A stretch of 33,418 bases of DNA from an uncultured Oscillospiraceae bacterium (GTDB taxonomy: Bacteria; Bacillota; Clostridia; Oscillospirales; Acutalibacteraceae), in the NCBI GenBank assembly GCA_900543525.1, contig UQRS01000013.1, positions 1-33,418 on the forward strand, in the 5' to 3' direction. The translations under genes were made by a program, and so were the position numbers. Under the pieces are notes generated by a model. The model worked only from the letters and a program-made list of their open reading frames with translations, ran no database searches and was not told the origin of the DNA. Positions 9,201-17,058 of this stretch are shown piece by piece (positions within the stretch are counted from its first letter, which is position 1; each line of letters begins with the position of its first letter).

Positions 9201-9964
9201 GAGTCGCGCCAGTCGGTGTCGATCACCAGCATGTCGAGCGGCAGATTCCGGTTATGATAGCTGTCGATCTGCGCCAGCGCGGTCTCGGTATTATAGGCGT
9301 ACCACCGGCTGTCCCAGGCGCCGAAGGCCTGCAGCGGCAGCGTTTCGCTTTTGCCGGTCAGATCAACAAAGTCCTGCCGCAGCTGGCGGGAGGCCGCCTG
9401 CTGCGTTTCGGCATCGGGCATAAAGACATAGAGGTCGTCGGCGTCGTTGGAGAGATCCCATCCGTTGTTGTCGGTCGACTCGGACGGGGTGAAGCCTGCC
9501 TCCGACGGGACGACGCGGGGAGTGTCGGCAATTTCAAAAAAGTCGACCGCCACATCCGGGTCGGGCAGAGCAACCTTATTTTCCGGAAGGCCGGTAAACT
9601 GCCACGTCCGTCCGCCGTCCCGGAGGATGGAGACCTCCGCAAGGGAGGAGGCGGTTTCGGGCAGCCGGATTTCAAAATTCGAGCAGGTGAGCACGGCTGT
9701 CCCGTTGGCGGAGGTCTCTGTGACCGCCGCGCCCGGCCAGTCGGTGCGGTTGACAATGTGGAACGTCTCCCGATCCTCGAAGCCGCCGGGGCCTTTTACC
9801 TCCAGTCGGATGAGGGTGGGGGAGAGAATCTGCACGCGGATGTCGCCAAAAACGCCGGTGTAAATCTCCGCCTTGGGGGAGGCTTTTGCCAGGACGGCCG
9901 GCATCAGCAGGGACAAGGAGAGCGCGGCCGAAAGCAGTGCACAGAGCAGTTTTCGAAATCGCAT
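6224..9964 (-). CDS. Secreted GH31 alpha-glycosidase with PA14 insertion and dockerin
   Basis: 1,246 residues. The start at 9964 has AAGGAAGG upstream and gives a signal peptide (residues 1-26, ending VLA). The GH31 barrel spans about 210-545. VDAWWYDRNWW holds the likely nucleophile Asp330, and EWTGDN holds the likely acid/base Asp398. A PA14 domain (about 556-683) is inserted between the barrel and the C-terminal beta-sheet region, which resumes at SVWIPEGEWIDL. A beta-sandwich-like module follows (920-1097), shared with the GH92 protein. An unassigned domain and a two-repeat dockerin (1190-1246) end the protein. GH31 enzymes cleave alpha-glucosides, alpha-xylosides, alpha-galactosides or alpha-N-acetylgalactosaminides. 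The WWYDRNWW context differs from the common WxDMNE form, so the substrate is open. The gene is divergent from a LacI regulator, which is a likely controller. Confidence 0.9.
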   Translation of the reverse strand: MRFRKLLCALLSAALSLSLLMPAVLAKASPKAEIYTGVFGDIRVQILSPTLIRLEVKGPGGFEDRETFHIVNRTDWPGAAVTETSANGTAVLTCSNFEIRLPETASSLAEVSILRDGGRTWQFTGLPENKVALPDPDVAVDFFEIADTPRVVPSEAGFTPSESTDNNGWDLSNDADDLYVFMPDAETQQAASRQLRQDFVDLTGKSETLPLQAFGAWDSRWYAYNTETALAQIDSYHNRNLPLDMLVIDTDWRDSSGGTGYNINTTLFPDMSEFINLAHRKGVGLMFNDHPEPTTTNGVSNNVLNADEINFRFSNLTNILKLGVDAWWYDRNWWTTIQPIEGFTHEVIGAAVYADAFHSVYPNRRLLMMSNIDGIYNGAFNGAANIAAHRYSVEWTGDNEEHQGTILREISNMLKRGTDAAIPYTSADLCAHQTQLDSMTEEEYIRWIQFGVFSPIFRPHVTYSEIGRMPWYYGDNAVNAYRDYVNMRYRLLPVFYALSNESYNTGMPIFREMTFDYPAYAEANREDQYLLGEDILIAPVVEDIDLLPTDWLTAEDGTPGATVRYYNNKEMSGTPVKTETIGQILLEAADNAPSEGVNADNFSAVYTATLTPDTDVRLQLMSDDGSRLYLDGALVIDSWGDHGVNSVVGEKVLEAGKTYDLRVEYYDAGGGAVLRLQTLYADGFGSRRSVWIPEGEWIDLNSGKSYFGPATYEIACAIEDYPVFVRSGAVVPLADETLTTASSKYDWSHMTLDLYPSATQQGESVIYEDDTTSNAYETGAYRTTALSTAFDAETNTQLLHIGAADGSFEGKKAFTKRSWTVRIHAAEGLGALQSVTVDGKAADFTVLEADPDALPFEVEGGAADGRVYTVTFTADVSKESEVRAVFSAGGKAAPDYRYSEKGALAAARTVTRTVELQEAAPTVNLSADSTDWIYVGHAARPSRFPGTGTIGKKNTDHHTIHFSQFGANLMIFYDCLSAFSWDDGDALFPSAVNTRRGFNNNQQNGYYEISLDADAGENEAHIFMGVWKAKAVLEVFDDTGATVDRFEIENRSGPVLKDIVVRYTADGPATLHVRCRLDTKYESGGNNTFVTAYVRRLSEPEDYTEPFELTVSSDCGDRGTQSGDIRLAFSANREVEGYLIRANDGAWREAADGYTVWKNGVSNLEICARFADGSLSVPQLYQVRRTGQLTGDMDNSGSLTVSDVVALRQLIVNGTTDPKEIAAADLTGEGALTVSDVIELRQRIIG
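6674..7207 (-). repeat. Recurring beta-sandwich-like module in the GH31 protein
   Basis: About 178 residues that align by landmarks with the three GH92 copies: DWIYVG, FSWDDGDA, an internal HIFMGVWKAKAVLEVFDDTG strand pair, and a final VTAYVRRL. The insert length between the first two landmarks differs from the GH92 copies. Confidence 0.5.
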
Positions 9965-10044
9965 GGGGATCCTTCCTTTCTTGACACGGGTGTATCGCGT
10001 ATGTGTTCGAGCCGATGGGTATTTTTAAAAAACATCCTGTGCTT

Positions 10045-10073
10045 ATTGTACTGCCTGTTTTGGGAAAAATCCA
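10045..10073 (-). promoter_or_regulatory. Candidate promoter of the GH31 gene
   Basis: On the minus strand a TACAAT -10 (10050-10045) lies 17 bases from a weak TGGATT -35 (10073-10068), about 80 bases ahead of the start codon. The weak -35 would fit a regulated promoter. Confidence 0.4.
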
Positions 10074-10228
10074 GAGCAGGAACAATCCTTTTGGGGACAA
10101 AAACAATCATTTTTTAAAGAAAACGGCTTTTCTTCGACGCAAACAGGGTCAAAATCTGGCACAACTCCTACCGATTTCAACCGGTGGAGAGATGTGCTTC
10201 CTCCCGAAAATGCAGCCTCCGGGCCGAA

Positions 10229-10263
10229 TTTTTGCGCGACATACTGGACAAAACGCGCAAAAA
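10229..10263. promoter_or_regulatory. Inverted repeat overlapping the lacI-type gene promoter (candidate operator)
   Basis: TTTTTGCGCG (10229-10238) and its perfect reverse complement CGCGCAAAAA (10254-10263) are 15 bases apart. They flank and cover the -35 region of the regulator promoter at 10245-10273. Placement suggests autoregulation or shared control with the GH31 gene; the binding protein is inferred, not shown. Confidence 0.45.
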
Positions 10264-10273
10264 CTGATACACT
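10245..10273 (+). promoter_or_regulatory. Promoter of the LacI-type regulator
   Basis: TGGACA (-35, 10245-10250), a 17-base spacer, and TACACT (-10, 10268-10273). The transcript would have a leader of about 130 bases that can form a small hairpin, ATCGGC pairing with GCCGAT, near 10335-10355. Confidence 0.6.
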
Positions 10274-10410
10274 GAAAAATACATGAACGATATTGTATCG
10301 GTCGATTAAGGAGAAGCGGGTCGGGACATTCTGATCGGCGGCCTTTGCCGATTGGTTCTCCGACCGCTCCCTGTTCATCCGTTTTTGCGGCTTGAAGGAG
10401 GCTTTTGCGC

Positions 10411-11445
10411 ATGAAGGAGCATCCCGGCGGGAAATCACCCGTCACACTCAAGGATCTGGCTGCGGCGCTGGGCTACAGCATCAACACGGTATCCCGCGCC
10501 CTCCGCGATAAGGAGGATATTGCCCCCGCGACCCGGGAACGCATTCAGCGCACCGCGCGGGAGATGGGGTATATCAACAACACGCTGGCTGCCTCTCTCC
10601 GGCTGGGATACACCAACACCATCGCGGTGATTTTGGGGGATGTATCCAACGCGCACTTTGCGATCATGATGAAGGAGATTGAAGCCTATGCCCGGGCGAA
10701 CGGGTATGTTTCCTTCCTGCTGAATACCGATGAGGATTCCGAGCTGGAGCGCAAGGCGATTCAAACGGCGCTCAACAAAAACGTGGATGGCATTATCTGG
10801 TGCCCCGCCCAGTCGGACGGAGAAAATCTCGCCCTGCTGCGGGAGACGGGGATTCCCTTTGTGCTGATCGGCCGCCATTTTGAAGGGGAGGAGGTCAGCT
10901 ATGTGGTCTGCAACGACGAGCTGGGCGGATATCAGGCGACCGGCTGCCTTCTGGACGCGGGACACCGCGACATTCTGATGATTGGCGGGCCGGCCTATAT
11001 CTCCAGCGCGCGGGAGCGGCTGGCCGGATACCGCCGCGCCTATGCCGAACGGGGACTTGCGCCCGACCCGGCTCTGATCCGGGAGCTGCCGGTGACCGTC
11101 TCCGACTGCGGGGCGCTGCTGGATCAGCTGCATGCAGAAGGGGTTCGCTTCTCGGCCGTGTTTGCGTTCAGCGACATGCTGGCCTGGAGTCTTTGGGCCG
11201 ATCTGCAGGCGCGCGGTCTGCGCGTGCCGGAGGATTGCTCGATCGTCGGCTTTGACCATATTCAGTCGAGGATGCAGTTTCCCTTTCCGCTGACCACCAT
11301 CAGCTCTTACAAAGGGCGGATGTCGGTGACTTCGGTGGACGTGCTGATCTCCCTGATGCGGGAGGAGGGAGCCGCTCCACAGCAGATTGTGATTGACACC
11401 AAGCTGGTGGAGGGGAGCACGGTTCGCCGGCTGGAGCAGGGATAA
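10411..11445 (+). CDS. LacI-family transcriptional regulator
   Basis: 344 residues. The ATG at 10411 is preferred over an in-frame TTG at 10405 because AAGGAGG (10395-10401) is well spaced only for the ATG. Residues 11-31 (VTLKDLAAALGYSINTVSRA) are a classic LacI helix-turn-helix. A hinge helix follows (near 57-66) and then a periplasmic-binding-protein-like sugar sensor domain. It reads as a DNA-binding repressor or activator that responds to a small sugar. It is divergent from the GH31 glycosidase across a 446-base gap that holds promoters in both directions and an inverted repeat. The likely target is therefore the GH31 gene and itself; the effector is unknown. Confidence 0.9.
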   Translation: MKEHPGGKSPVTLKDLAAALGYSINTVSRALRDKEDIAPATRERIQRTAREMGYINNTLAASLRLGYTNTIAVILGDVSNAHFAIMMKEIEAYARANGYVSFLLNTDEDSELERKAIQTALNKNVDGIIWCPAQSDGENLALLRETGIPFVLIGRHFEGEEVSYVVCNDELGGYQATGCLLDAGHRDILMIGGPAYISSARERLAGYRRAYAERGLAPDPALIRELPVTVSDCGALLDQLHAEGVRFSAVFAFSDMLAWSLWADLQARGLRVPEDCSIVGFDHIQSRMQFPFPLTTISSYKGRMSVTSVDVLISLMREEGAAPQQIVIDTKLVEGSTVRRLEQG

Positions 11446-11486
11446 CCCTCCCTTTTGCGGCAGTTTGATTTACTTATAGTAAAAAC

Positions 11487-11528
11487 AAAGCACGCTTTGT
11501 CCGATTGCGTAAGGACAAAGCGTGCTTT
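11487..11528. terminator. Bidirectional terminator between lacI-type gene and alcohol dehydrogenase gene
   Basis: A perfect 16-bp stem (11487-11502 with 11513-11528) with a 10-base loop separates two convergent genes. The plus strand continues as CTTTTATAAT and the minus strand as TTTGTTTTTAC, so both directions have a T-rich tail. Confidence 0.85.
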
Positions 11529-11575
11529 TATAATGTCTTAAAATATCCGGAGATTTCCGAAGGCGCCTGTCCGGA

Positions 11576-12745
11576 TCAGCGGTAGGATTCCTCCAAAATG
11601 CGGATGATGTCCTCGTCGGACAGGGGCGCCGGATCCACCTCGAAGAGGCCGCCCATCGTCTCCCTCGCGCAGCGGGCATAGTCGGGAATCTGCTCTTTGG
11701 TAAGGCCCCACTCGGACATCTTCAGGTTGTCCACGCCGCAGGCCTTTTGCAGCTCGACCAGCGCGTCGACAAAGTCCATCGGGTCGGAGGCGTCCTTTTT
11801 GCCCATGGCGCGCGCCATCTCCACCATTCGGTCGTCGCAGGCGTGCGTCTTGGCAAAGTGGGTGTAGTAGGCCCGGCTGATCATAATCAGCCCCGCGCCG
11901 TGGGTCAGATTGGGGTGGTAGGCGCTCATCGCATGCTCCATCGAGTGCTCCGAGGTGCAGCCGGAGGTGGATTCCACCATGCCGGAAAGGGTGTTGCCAA
12001 GCGCCACGGCCGCCCGTGCGTCAAGGTCTTTTCCATCCTTGACCGCCTTCGGCAGATTGGCGGCAATCAGCTCAATCGCCTTGAGAGAGTAGAGGTCGCT
12101 CATGCTGTAGTGGGTGTTGTTGATGTACCCCTCTGTGCTGTGGAAGAGGGCGTCGAAGCCCTGATAAGCGGTCAGCATGGGCGGTACAGTGGTCATCAGC
12201 TCGGGATCGACGATCGACAGTACGGGGAAGAGGGCGTCGCAGCCGTAGCCGATTTTTTCATTGGTATCCTCTTTGGTGGTGACGGTCCAGGGGTCAGCCT
12301 CGGTTCCGGTGCCGGCGGTGGTGGTGATGGCCACAACCGGAAGCGGCTCTGCGGCCAGCGGCTGTCCTTTCCCGCTGCCGGCCGGGATGTAGTCCCAGTA
12401 ATCTCCCGGATTGGTCGCCATGACGGCGATCGCCTTGGAGGCGTCAATGCTGCTGCCGCCGCCCAGGCCGACGCAGAAATCGCAGCCTTCCGCCTTGGCC
12501 AGAGCCGCACCCTCCATCACGCTGTCCTTGGTGGGGTTGGGCTGGATTTTGTCGTATACCACATGCGAAACTCCGGCAAGGTCAAGCTGCTCCTCCACCC
12601 GGGCGAGGTAGCCGTTCGCACGGGTCGATTTGCCGGCCGAAATGACAATCAGCGCTTTTTTGCCCGGCAGCTTCTCTTTATGCAGGTTGGAGAGCTGTCC
12701 TTTGCCGAACAGGATTCTGGTCGGGATATAATAGTTGAAATACAT
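11576..12745 (-). CDS. Iron-containing alcohol dehydrogenase (type III)
   Basis: 389 residues, full length for the family. GGGSSID (95-101) is the NAD(P)-binding loop. Asp198, His202, His267 and His282 fit the metal-ligand pattern, with His271 as the extra conserved histidine. The enzyme would interconvert an aldehyde and an alcohol in the cytoplasm. Possible substrates are butanal/butanol, lactaldehyde or propanediol; sequence alone does not decide. GGGAGG lies 11 bases ahead of the ATG and a good promoter lies at 12818-12846. It sits between two sugar-type regulators in the glycosidase region, so a role in disposing of deoxysugar-derived lactaldehyde or in fermentation is possible but inferred. 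Confidence 0.9.
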   Translation of the reverse strand: MYFNYYIPTRILFGKGQLSNLHKEKLPGKKALIVISAGKSTRANGYLARVEEQLDLAGVSHVVYDKIQPNPTKDSVMEGAALAKAEGCDFCVGLGGGSSIDASKAIAVMATNPGDYWDYIPAGSGKGQPLAAEPLPVVAITTTAGTGTEADPWTVTTKEDTNEKIGYGCDALFPVLSIVDPELMTTVPPMLTAYQGFDALFHSTEGYINNTHYSMSDLYSLKAIELIAANLPKAVKDGKDLDARAAVALGNTLSGMVESTSGCTSEHSMEHAMSAYHPNLTHGAGLIMISRAYYTHFAKTHACDDRMVEMARAMGKKDASDPMDFVDALVELQKACGVDNLKMSEWGLTKEQIPDYARCARETMGGLFEVDPAPLSDEDIIRILEESYR

Positions 12746-12817
12746 AGGATGAAATGCCTCCCTTAAAAAGATCGGATATGCGGCCGAAGCGGGTCTTGCA
12801 CCGCGGCCGAATAACTT

Positions 12818-12846
12818 ATTATACGCTTCATTTTGAAAAAAGGCAA
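12818..12846 (-). promoter_or_regulatory. Promoter of the alcohol dehydrogenase gene
   Basis: Minus-strand TTGCCT (-35, 12846-12841), a 17-base spacer, and a perfect TATAAT (-10, 12823-12818). The start codon is about 73 bases downstream. A 9-base direct repeat GCGGCCGAA (12780-12788 and 12803-12811) lies just downstream and could be a regulator site. Confidence 0.7.
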
Positions 12847-12871
12847 GTCCGTGCGCCGTTTTGGCCGGAGG

Positions 12872-13738
12872 TTATTCATACTCCGCCAGCAGCGCGCGGT
12901 AAGCGCCCGGAGTCATGCCGGTCACCTGACGGAAAACCCGGCTGAAGGTTTTGGCGTTTTCAAACCCGACGGTATAGGCAATTTCGTAAATCGGGCCGGT
13001 TGTGTTGAAAAAGAGGTGCATGGCCCGGCTGATCCGGTACTCGTTCAGATAGGCGTGGAAGGAGATGTCCATGTACCTGCGCCAGAATTTGATGAAATGG
13101 TTGGGCGTAATATCCAAAAGTGCGGCCGCCTTCTCGATCGGGATGGACTCGTTATAGTGCAGCTTGACATAGTCGAGGACGACGGCCAGCCGGTCGAGCG
13201 CCGACTTGTTCTGATAGAGGCTGGCTTTGGTGTGCTGATCGGCCTCCTCCGGGATTTCGCTGACCAGCAGATTCATCAGCTCGAAAATCCGCGACTGCAC
13301 AAACAGCCGATGAGAGAGGCCGGCGTTTTCCCCCTCGGTCAGCTCGGTGATCAGCTGGGCGATTTTTCCCCTCGTCTCCTCCGGCCAGGAGAGGCTGGTA
13401 CGCGGGAGGCTGTCGACCATGTGGTGCAAAGCGGCCGCCTCCCTCGTGTCGAGGAAGGGGCCTTCAATCAGCTCGGGCAGAAACTGCACCACATAGCGCG
13501 AGTGGTTGGAGGCGACGATGCCGTGAATATCGCCGGGGCAGGCCATCATGATCCCGCCCTCCGGCAAAAGATAGCTGCGCCCGCCGACCGAAACCTCCAT
13601 CCGGCCGCGCACAGCCATGACAAACTCATACTCGGCGTGCCAGTGGCTGTAGGTCGGGATGAAATCGTTGACAAAGGCACGAAAGGGAAACTCACGCCTG
13701 GTCTCCCCGATCTGCACGCCGGCGCAGTTTCTGGGCAT
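12872..13738 (-). CDS. AraC-family transcriptional regulator with cupin sensor
   Basis: 288 residues. The N-terminal half is a cupin-like sugar-sensing domain (YSHWHAEYEFVM near 30-41 and LLPEGGIMMACPGDIHGI near 77-94). The last 100 residues form the paired AraC helix-turn-helix unit, with FENAKTFSRVFRQVTGMTPGAYR as the second helix-turn-helix. AAAGGAGGG sits 7 bases before the ATG. The gene is divergent from the GH97 glycosidase gene across 251 bases, and this arrangement usually marks the regulator's target. It is upstream of the alcohol dehydrogenase on the same strand, but that gene has its own promoter. The effector is unknown. Confidence 0.9.
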   Translation of the reverse strand: MPRNCAGVQIGETRREFPFRAFVNDFIPTYSHWHAEYEFVMAVRGRMEVSVGGRSYLLPEGGIMMACPGDIHGIVASNHSRYVVQFLPELIEGPFLDTREAAALHHMVDSLPRTSLSWPEETRGKIAQLITELTEGENAGLSHRLFVQSRIFELMNLLVSEIPEEADQHTKASLYQNKSALDRLAVVLDYVKLHYNESIPIEKAAALLDITPNHFIKFWRRYMDISFHAYLNEYRISRAMHLFFNTTGPIYEIAYTVGFENAKTFSRVFRQVTGMTPGAYRALLAEYE

Positions 13739-13809
13739 GGGAAAGCCCTCCTTTCTCCCGGCAGAGTCCCGCCGGACGGGCTGCCGGCGTCGGGAATTAT
13801 CCGTCCTTC

Positions 13810-13838
13810 AGTATACCAGACGGGGCGCGCCGCCGCAA
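13810..13838 (-). promoter_or_regulatory. Promoter of the AraC-type regulator
   Basis: Minus-strand TTGCGG (-35), 17-base spacer, TATACT (-10, 13815-13810) with an extended TGG immediately before it. The leader contains a CCGGCAG/CTGCCGG stem close to the ribosome binding site. Confidence 0.55.
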
Positions 13839-13913
13839 GGGGATGTCCGTAGGACGGCGTGCGGCGGTAAAAAGAAAGGAAACATTTTTACAATTTTAGA
13901 ATACAAAAACGGA

Positions 13914-13942
13914 TTGTCCTTTTTGCAGGGATTCGGTATATT
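13914..13942 (+). promoter_or_regulatory. Promoter of the GH97 gene
   Basis: TTGTCC (-35, 13914-13919), a 17-base spacer, TATATT (-10, 13937-13942). The start codon is 48 bases downstream. The region upstream is AT-rich in an otherwise GC-rich window, which fits an activator-dependent promoter. Confidence 0.6.
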
Positions 13943-13989
13943 GAAATTACCGATTTCGGAAATTTGATGTGTTGGAGGTCTTTTAAAAA

Positions 13990-16965
13990 ATGCACTGCAA
14001 ACGGATGATCGCTCTGCTTTTGAGCATGTTTTTGACCCTGCCGCTCGGGCTGACCCCGGCCGGTGCAGAAGAAACGCCGCCGGCCGATTATATGAGTCGG
14101 CTCTGCACCTCTCCCGACGGGAGCATAGCCCTCTATTTCGGGCTGGAGGACGGAACGCCCCGCTATGCCGTGACCCGCGCGGGGGAGACGGTTATCCTCC
14201 CTTCCGCGCTCGGAATTGTGGCGGATGTCGGGGATTTTTCGACCGGAGTCGTTTCGGCAAAGTCCTCTTCCGCGCGTAAAATAACCGACAGCTATACCGT
14301 CGCAGTGGCCAAGGAGTCGGTTTATTCCTACACGGGGTACGAGGTGCAGGTGCGCCTGACGGCAGCTTCGGGAAAGACCGGCATTGTGGTGTTCCGCTGC
14401 TTTGACAATGGCGTGGCGTACCGCTATGATCTCGGTGCGGCGCAGGTGTCGGGAGAGACCTCCTCCTACACGCTGGCCGGGGACTGGACGGTTTGCCACT
14501 CCCGCTGGTGGTCGGTGAATTACGAGACGCTGTATGAAAACAGCCCTGCCTCCGACTTGCCGGGCGATTCCTCCTCGCTTTTCAATATGCCGCTGCTGTA
14601 TAAGACGGCCGGCGGCTGCTATGTTCTGCTGAGTGAAGCCAATCTGGACGGCAGCTATGCCGGAAGCGGCTTTTCGGCCGCGGCCGTTGGGAAAAACACC
14701 CGGCTTTCCTACAGCTTTACGCCCGAGCAGAAGGGTGCGGTCGATTTGTCGAAGGGGGTGACTCCCTGGCGGTTTGCGGTGATCGGCGATCTGGCCGCGA
14801 TTATGGAAAACCACATGGCGGAGGATCTGAGCGACCCGCCGGATGAGACGATCGATTATACCTTTGTAAAGCCGGGTGCCGTGGCCTGGAGCTGGCTGGA
14901 TGACGCCTTCTCTGGCTCGCAGCGCGACAAACAGCAGAATCCGGAAGTGATCAAGGCCTATATCGACTTTGCGGTCGAGATGGGCTGGCCCTACTATCTG
15001 CTGGATGAGGGGTGGCAGCCGTCCGCCTCCGACGGGAGCAGGTATCTTGGCTATTACGACCATTTTGAGGAGATCGCCGCCTATGCCAAGGCGAAAGGGG
15101 TCGGCCTGCTTGTCTGGGTGCACTCGAAAGATCTGAGCACCCCCGAGCGGCGGGCGGCGCGCCTGCCCGACTGGGCGGCCAAGGGAATCGCCGGGATCAA
15201 GGTCGACTTTTTCGATAATGAGAATCAGGAGACCCTGCGCCTCTACGACACGATCTATCGCGAGTGCGCCGAACTCGGGCTGGTTATCAACTGCCACGGC
15301 GCGAACAAATCGACCGGAGAACTGCGCACCCATCCCAATGTCCTGACCAGAGAGGCCATCCGCGGGCAGGAGTACGGCCCGGTGACCGCCAATGATTTTG
15401 TCTATCTCGGATACACGCGGCTGGCGGTCGGCGCGGCCGATATCACCGAGTATCTGATTCCCCGCGGCAGCGAGGTGCGCATGGGCTTTCAGCTGGCGCT
15501 GGGCTACATTGTGCCGAACGGCCTGCACACCCTCGCACTCTCCTGCAATGACCCGGAAAAGACGCCCTATGCCTCTCTGCTGAAGGATTTTCCCGCCAGC
15601 TTTGAGGAAACCCGCTTCCTCTGTGGAGAGGTGGGCAGCGATCTGACGCTGGCGCGCCGCGCGGGCGGAGAGTGGGTTGTCTCCGGCATGGCCAACCGGG
15701 ATAAGGAAATTGAGCTGGATTTCTCCTTCTTAAAGGCGGGAGAACGCTATACCGCCGTGCTGTATAACGACGGCGCGACGAATACCGAGCTGACGGTCAG
15801 TGCGTCCGAGGTGACGGCCGACACCCGCATGCCGGTGCAGATCAAAAAGGGCGGCGGCTTCCTTCTTCGGCTGCTGCCGGCCGACACCGAGCTGAAAGGG
15901 GTCAGCAAGGTGGAGATTCTGACGCCCGACACCCGCATGACGGTGGGGGACAGCATGAACCTTTCGGTCAGATATACCGGCGACGTCGACGCTGTGCCGG
16001 CGCTGCGGTACACCTCCTCCAATAGCGGAATCGTCGAGGTGGGGCAGGACGGCGCTTTGCGTGCGGTCAATGCCGGCCGGGCGGAGGTGACCGTCTCCTC
16101 CTACTTTGACGATACGGTTTTCGACAAGGTGGAAATTACTGCCGGCCTCCCGCAGCGGGAGGTATCCCCCGACTGGAAGATTCAGAATCCCCGGCCGGAG
16201 AATGTTAAGGTCGAAAATGACGGCCGCCTCACCCTCACCATGACCGGCGGCGACCCGGGCGAAAACTCGGGCATCACCAACATCTTCTATCAAACGATTG
16301 AGGAGGAGACGTTCACTCTCACGGTCAAAACGACCGGCGGTTTTGACAGCGTTTTTCAGACGGTTGCGCTTTACGCCATGACCGATACGAATAACATGAT
16401 CGCGGCCATGCGCCGGTATCACGACGGTCTCGGGGTCTCCGGCACCAACAATTGCTTTGAGGCGCTGCGGTACGAAGGCGGCTATCAGGAGCCGGCTGTG
16501 GCGGATACGCAAAAGGACGCGCCGGCCTGGCTGCGGCTGGAGAAGCGGGCGGATGGATTTACGGCCTATTACAGCTACGACGGCGTGCAGTTTGAAAAAA
16601 TCGCCGACGGTACGCTTCCTGCCTCCTTCGCGGGGGCAAAAGGCCTGAAGATCGGCGTTTATGTCACCAGCGGCGTGGGTACGAGCAATACGTCGGCGAC
16701 CCTCTCGGATATCTCCTGCACCGTCGGGGAAGAGGAGAGGCTGCTGCCTCTGACCTCGGAAATCGACTACAGCGACCTTTACGGCGATGTCGACGGGGAC
16801 GGGAAGATCACCGTCTCCGACGTGGTGGCATTGCGGCAGATGGTGATCGACGGGCCGAGCGGGTACGATGCCTACAGCTTTATGGCCGGCGATCTTGATG
16901 GGGATTATCGGCTGACCGTCTCCGACGTGGTGGAGCTGCGCTCCAAAATTGTCTCGGGCAGTTGA
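13990..16965 (+). CDS. Secreted GH97 alpha-glycosidase with dockerin
   Basis: 991 residues with a signal peptide (1-26, ending AGA). GGAGG lies 11 bases before the ATG. Residues 35-280 are the GH97 N-terminal beta-sandwich. The barrel follows, with KPGAVAWSW (294-302), YLLDEGW (336-342, likely acid/base Glu340) and GIKVDFFDN (402-410). The Asp406 of KVDFF points to the retaining branch of GH97, whose known members are alpha-galactosidases, rather than the inverting SusB type. After the C-terminal beta-sheet come a bacterial Ig-like (Big2-type) domain (about 638-718), a concanavalin-like sandwich (about 722-912) and a two-repeat dockerin (931-991). The enzyme would act on cell-bound or cellulosome-bound substrates outside the cell. 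It is divergent from an AraC regulator that probably controls it. Confidence 0.9.
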   Translation: MHCKRMIALLLSMFLTLPLGLTPAGAEETPPADYMSRLCTSPDGSIALYFGLEDGTPRYAVTRAGETVILPSALGIVADVGDFSTGVVSAKSSSARKITDSYTVAVAKESVYSYTGYEVQVRLTAASGKTGIVVFRCFDNGVAYRYDLGAAQVSGETSSYTLAGDWTVCHSRWWSVNYETLYENSPASDLPGDSSSLFNMPLLYKTAGGCYVLLSEANLDGSYAGSGFSAAAVGKNTRLSYSFTPEQKGAVDLSKGVTPWRFAVIGDLAAIMENHMAEDLSDPPDETIDYTFVKPGAVAWSWLDDAFSGSQRDKQQNPEVIKAYIDFAVEMGWPYYLLDEGWQPSASDGSRYLGYYDHFEEIAAYAKAKGVGLLVWVHSKDLSTPERRAARLPDWAAKGIAGIKVDFFDNENQETLRLYDTIYRECAELGLVINCHGANKSTGELRTHPNVLTREAIRGQEYGPVTANDFVYLGYTRLAVGAADITEYLIPRGSEVRMGFQLALGYIVPNGLHTLALSCNDPEKTPYASLLKDFPASFEETRFLCGEVGSDLTLARRAGGEWVVSGMANRDKEIELDFSFLKAGERYTAVLYNDGATNTELTVSASEVTADTRMPVQIKKGGGFLLRLLPADTELKGVSKVEILTPDTRMTVGDSMNLSVRYTGDVDAVPALRYTSSNSGIVEVGQDGALRAVNAGRAEVTVSSYFDDTVFDKVEITAGLPQREVSPDWKIQNPRPENVKVENDGRLTLTMTGGDPGENSGITNIFYQTIEEETFTLTVKTTGGFDSVFQTVALYAMTDTNNMIAAMRRYHDGLGVSGTNNCFEALRYEGGYQEPAVADTQKDAPAWLRLEKRADGFTAYYSYDGVQFEKIADGTLPASFAGAKGLKIGVYVTSGVGTSNTSATLSDISCTVGEEERLLPLTSEIDYSDLYGDVDGDGKITVSDVVALRQMVIDGPSGYDAYSFMAGDLDGDYRLTVSDVVELRSKIVSGS

Positions 16966-16998
16966 TTTGACCCGGAGCAAAAGGACAAAAACTTAAAA

Positions 16999-17035
16999 AA
17001 GCGCCGCATGCGAGTCCGACTCGCATGCGGCGCTT
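16999..17035. terminator. Terminator between GH97 and DMT transporter genes
   Basis: A perfect 17-bp stem (16999-17015 with 17019-17035) with a 3-base CCG loop lies between convergent genes. The minus strand continues with TTTTTT. An outer AAAGGACAA/TTGTCCTTT pair (16980-16988 and 17034-17042) could extend the structure. Confidence 0.85.
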
Positions 17036-17058
17036 GTCCTTTGCAGGGGAAGCTTTTC

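Noticed and set aside
13888..15528. Minus-strand frame of 546 codons opposite GH97
   Set aside because: Antisense shadow; GH97 landmarks and a signal peptide are on the plus strand.
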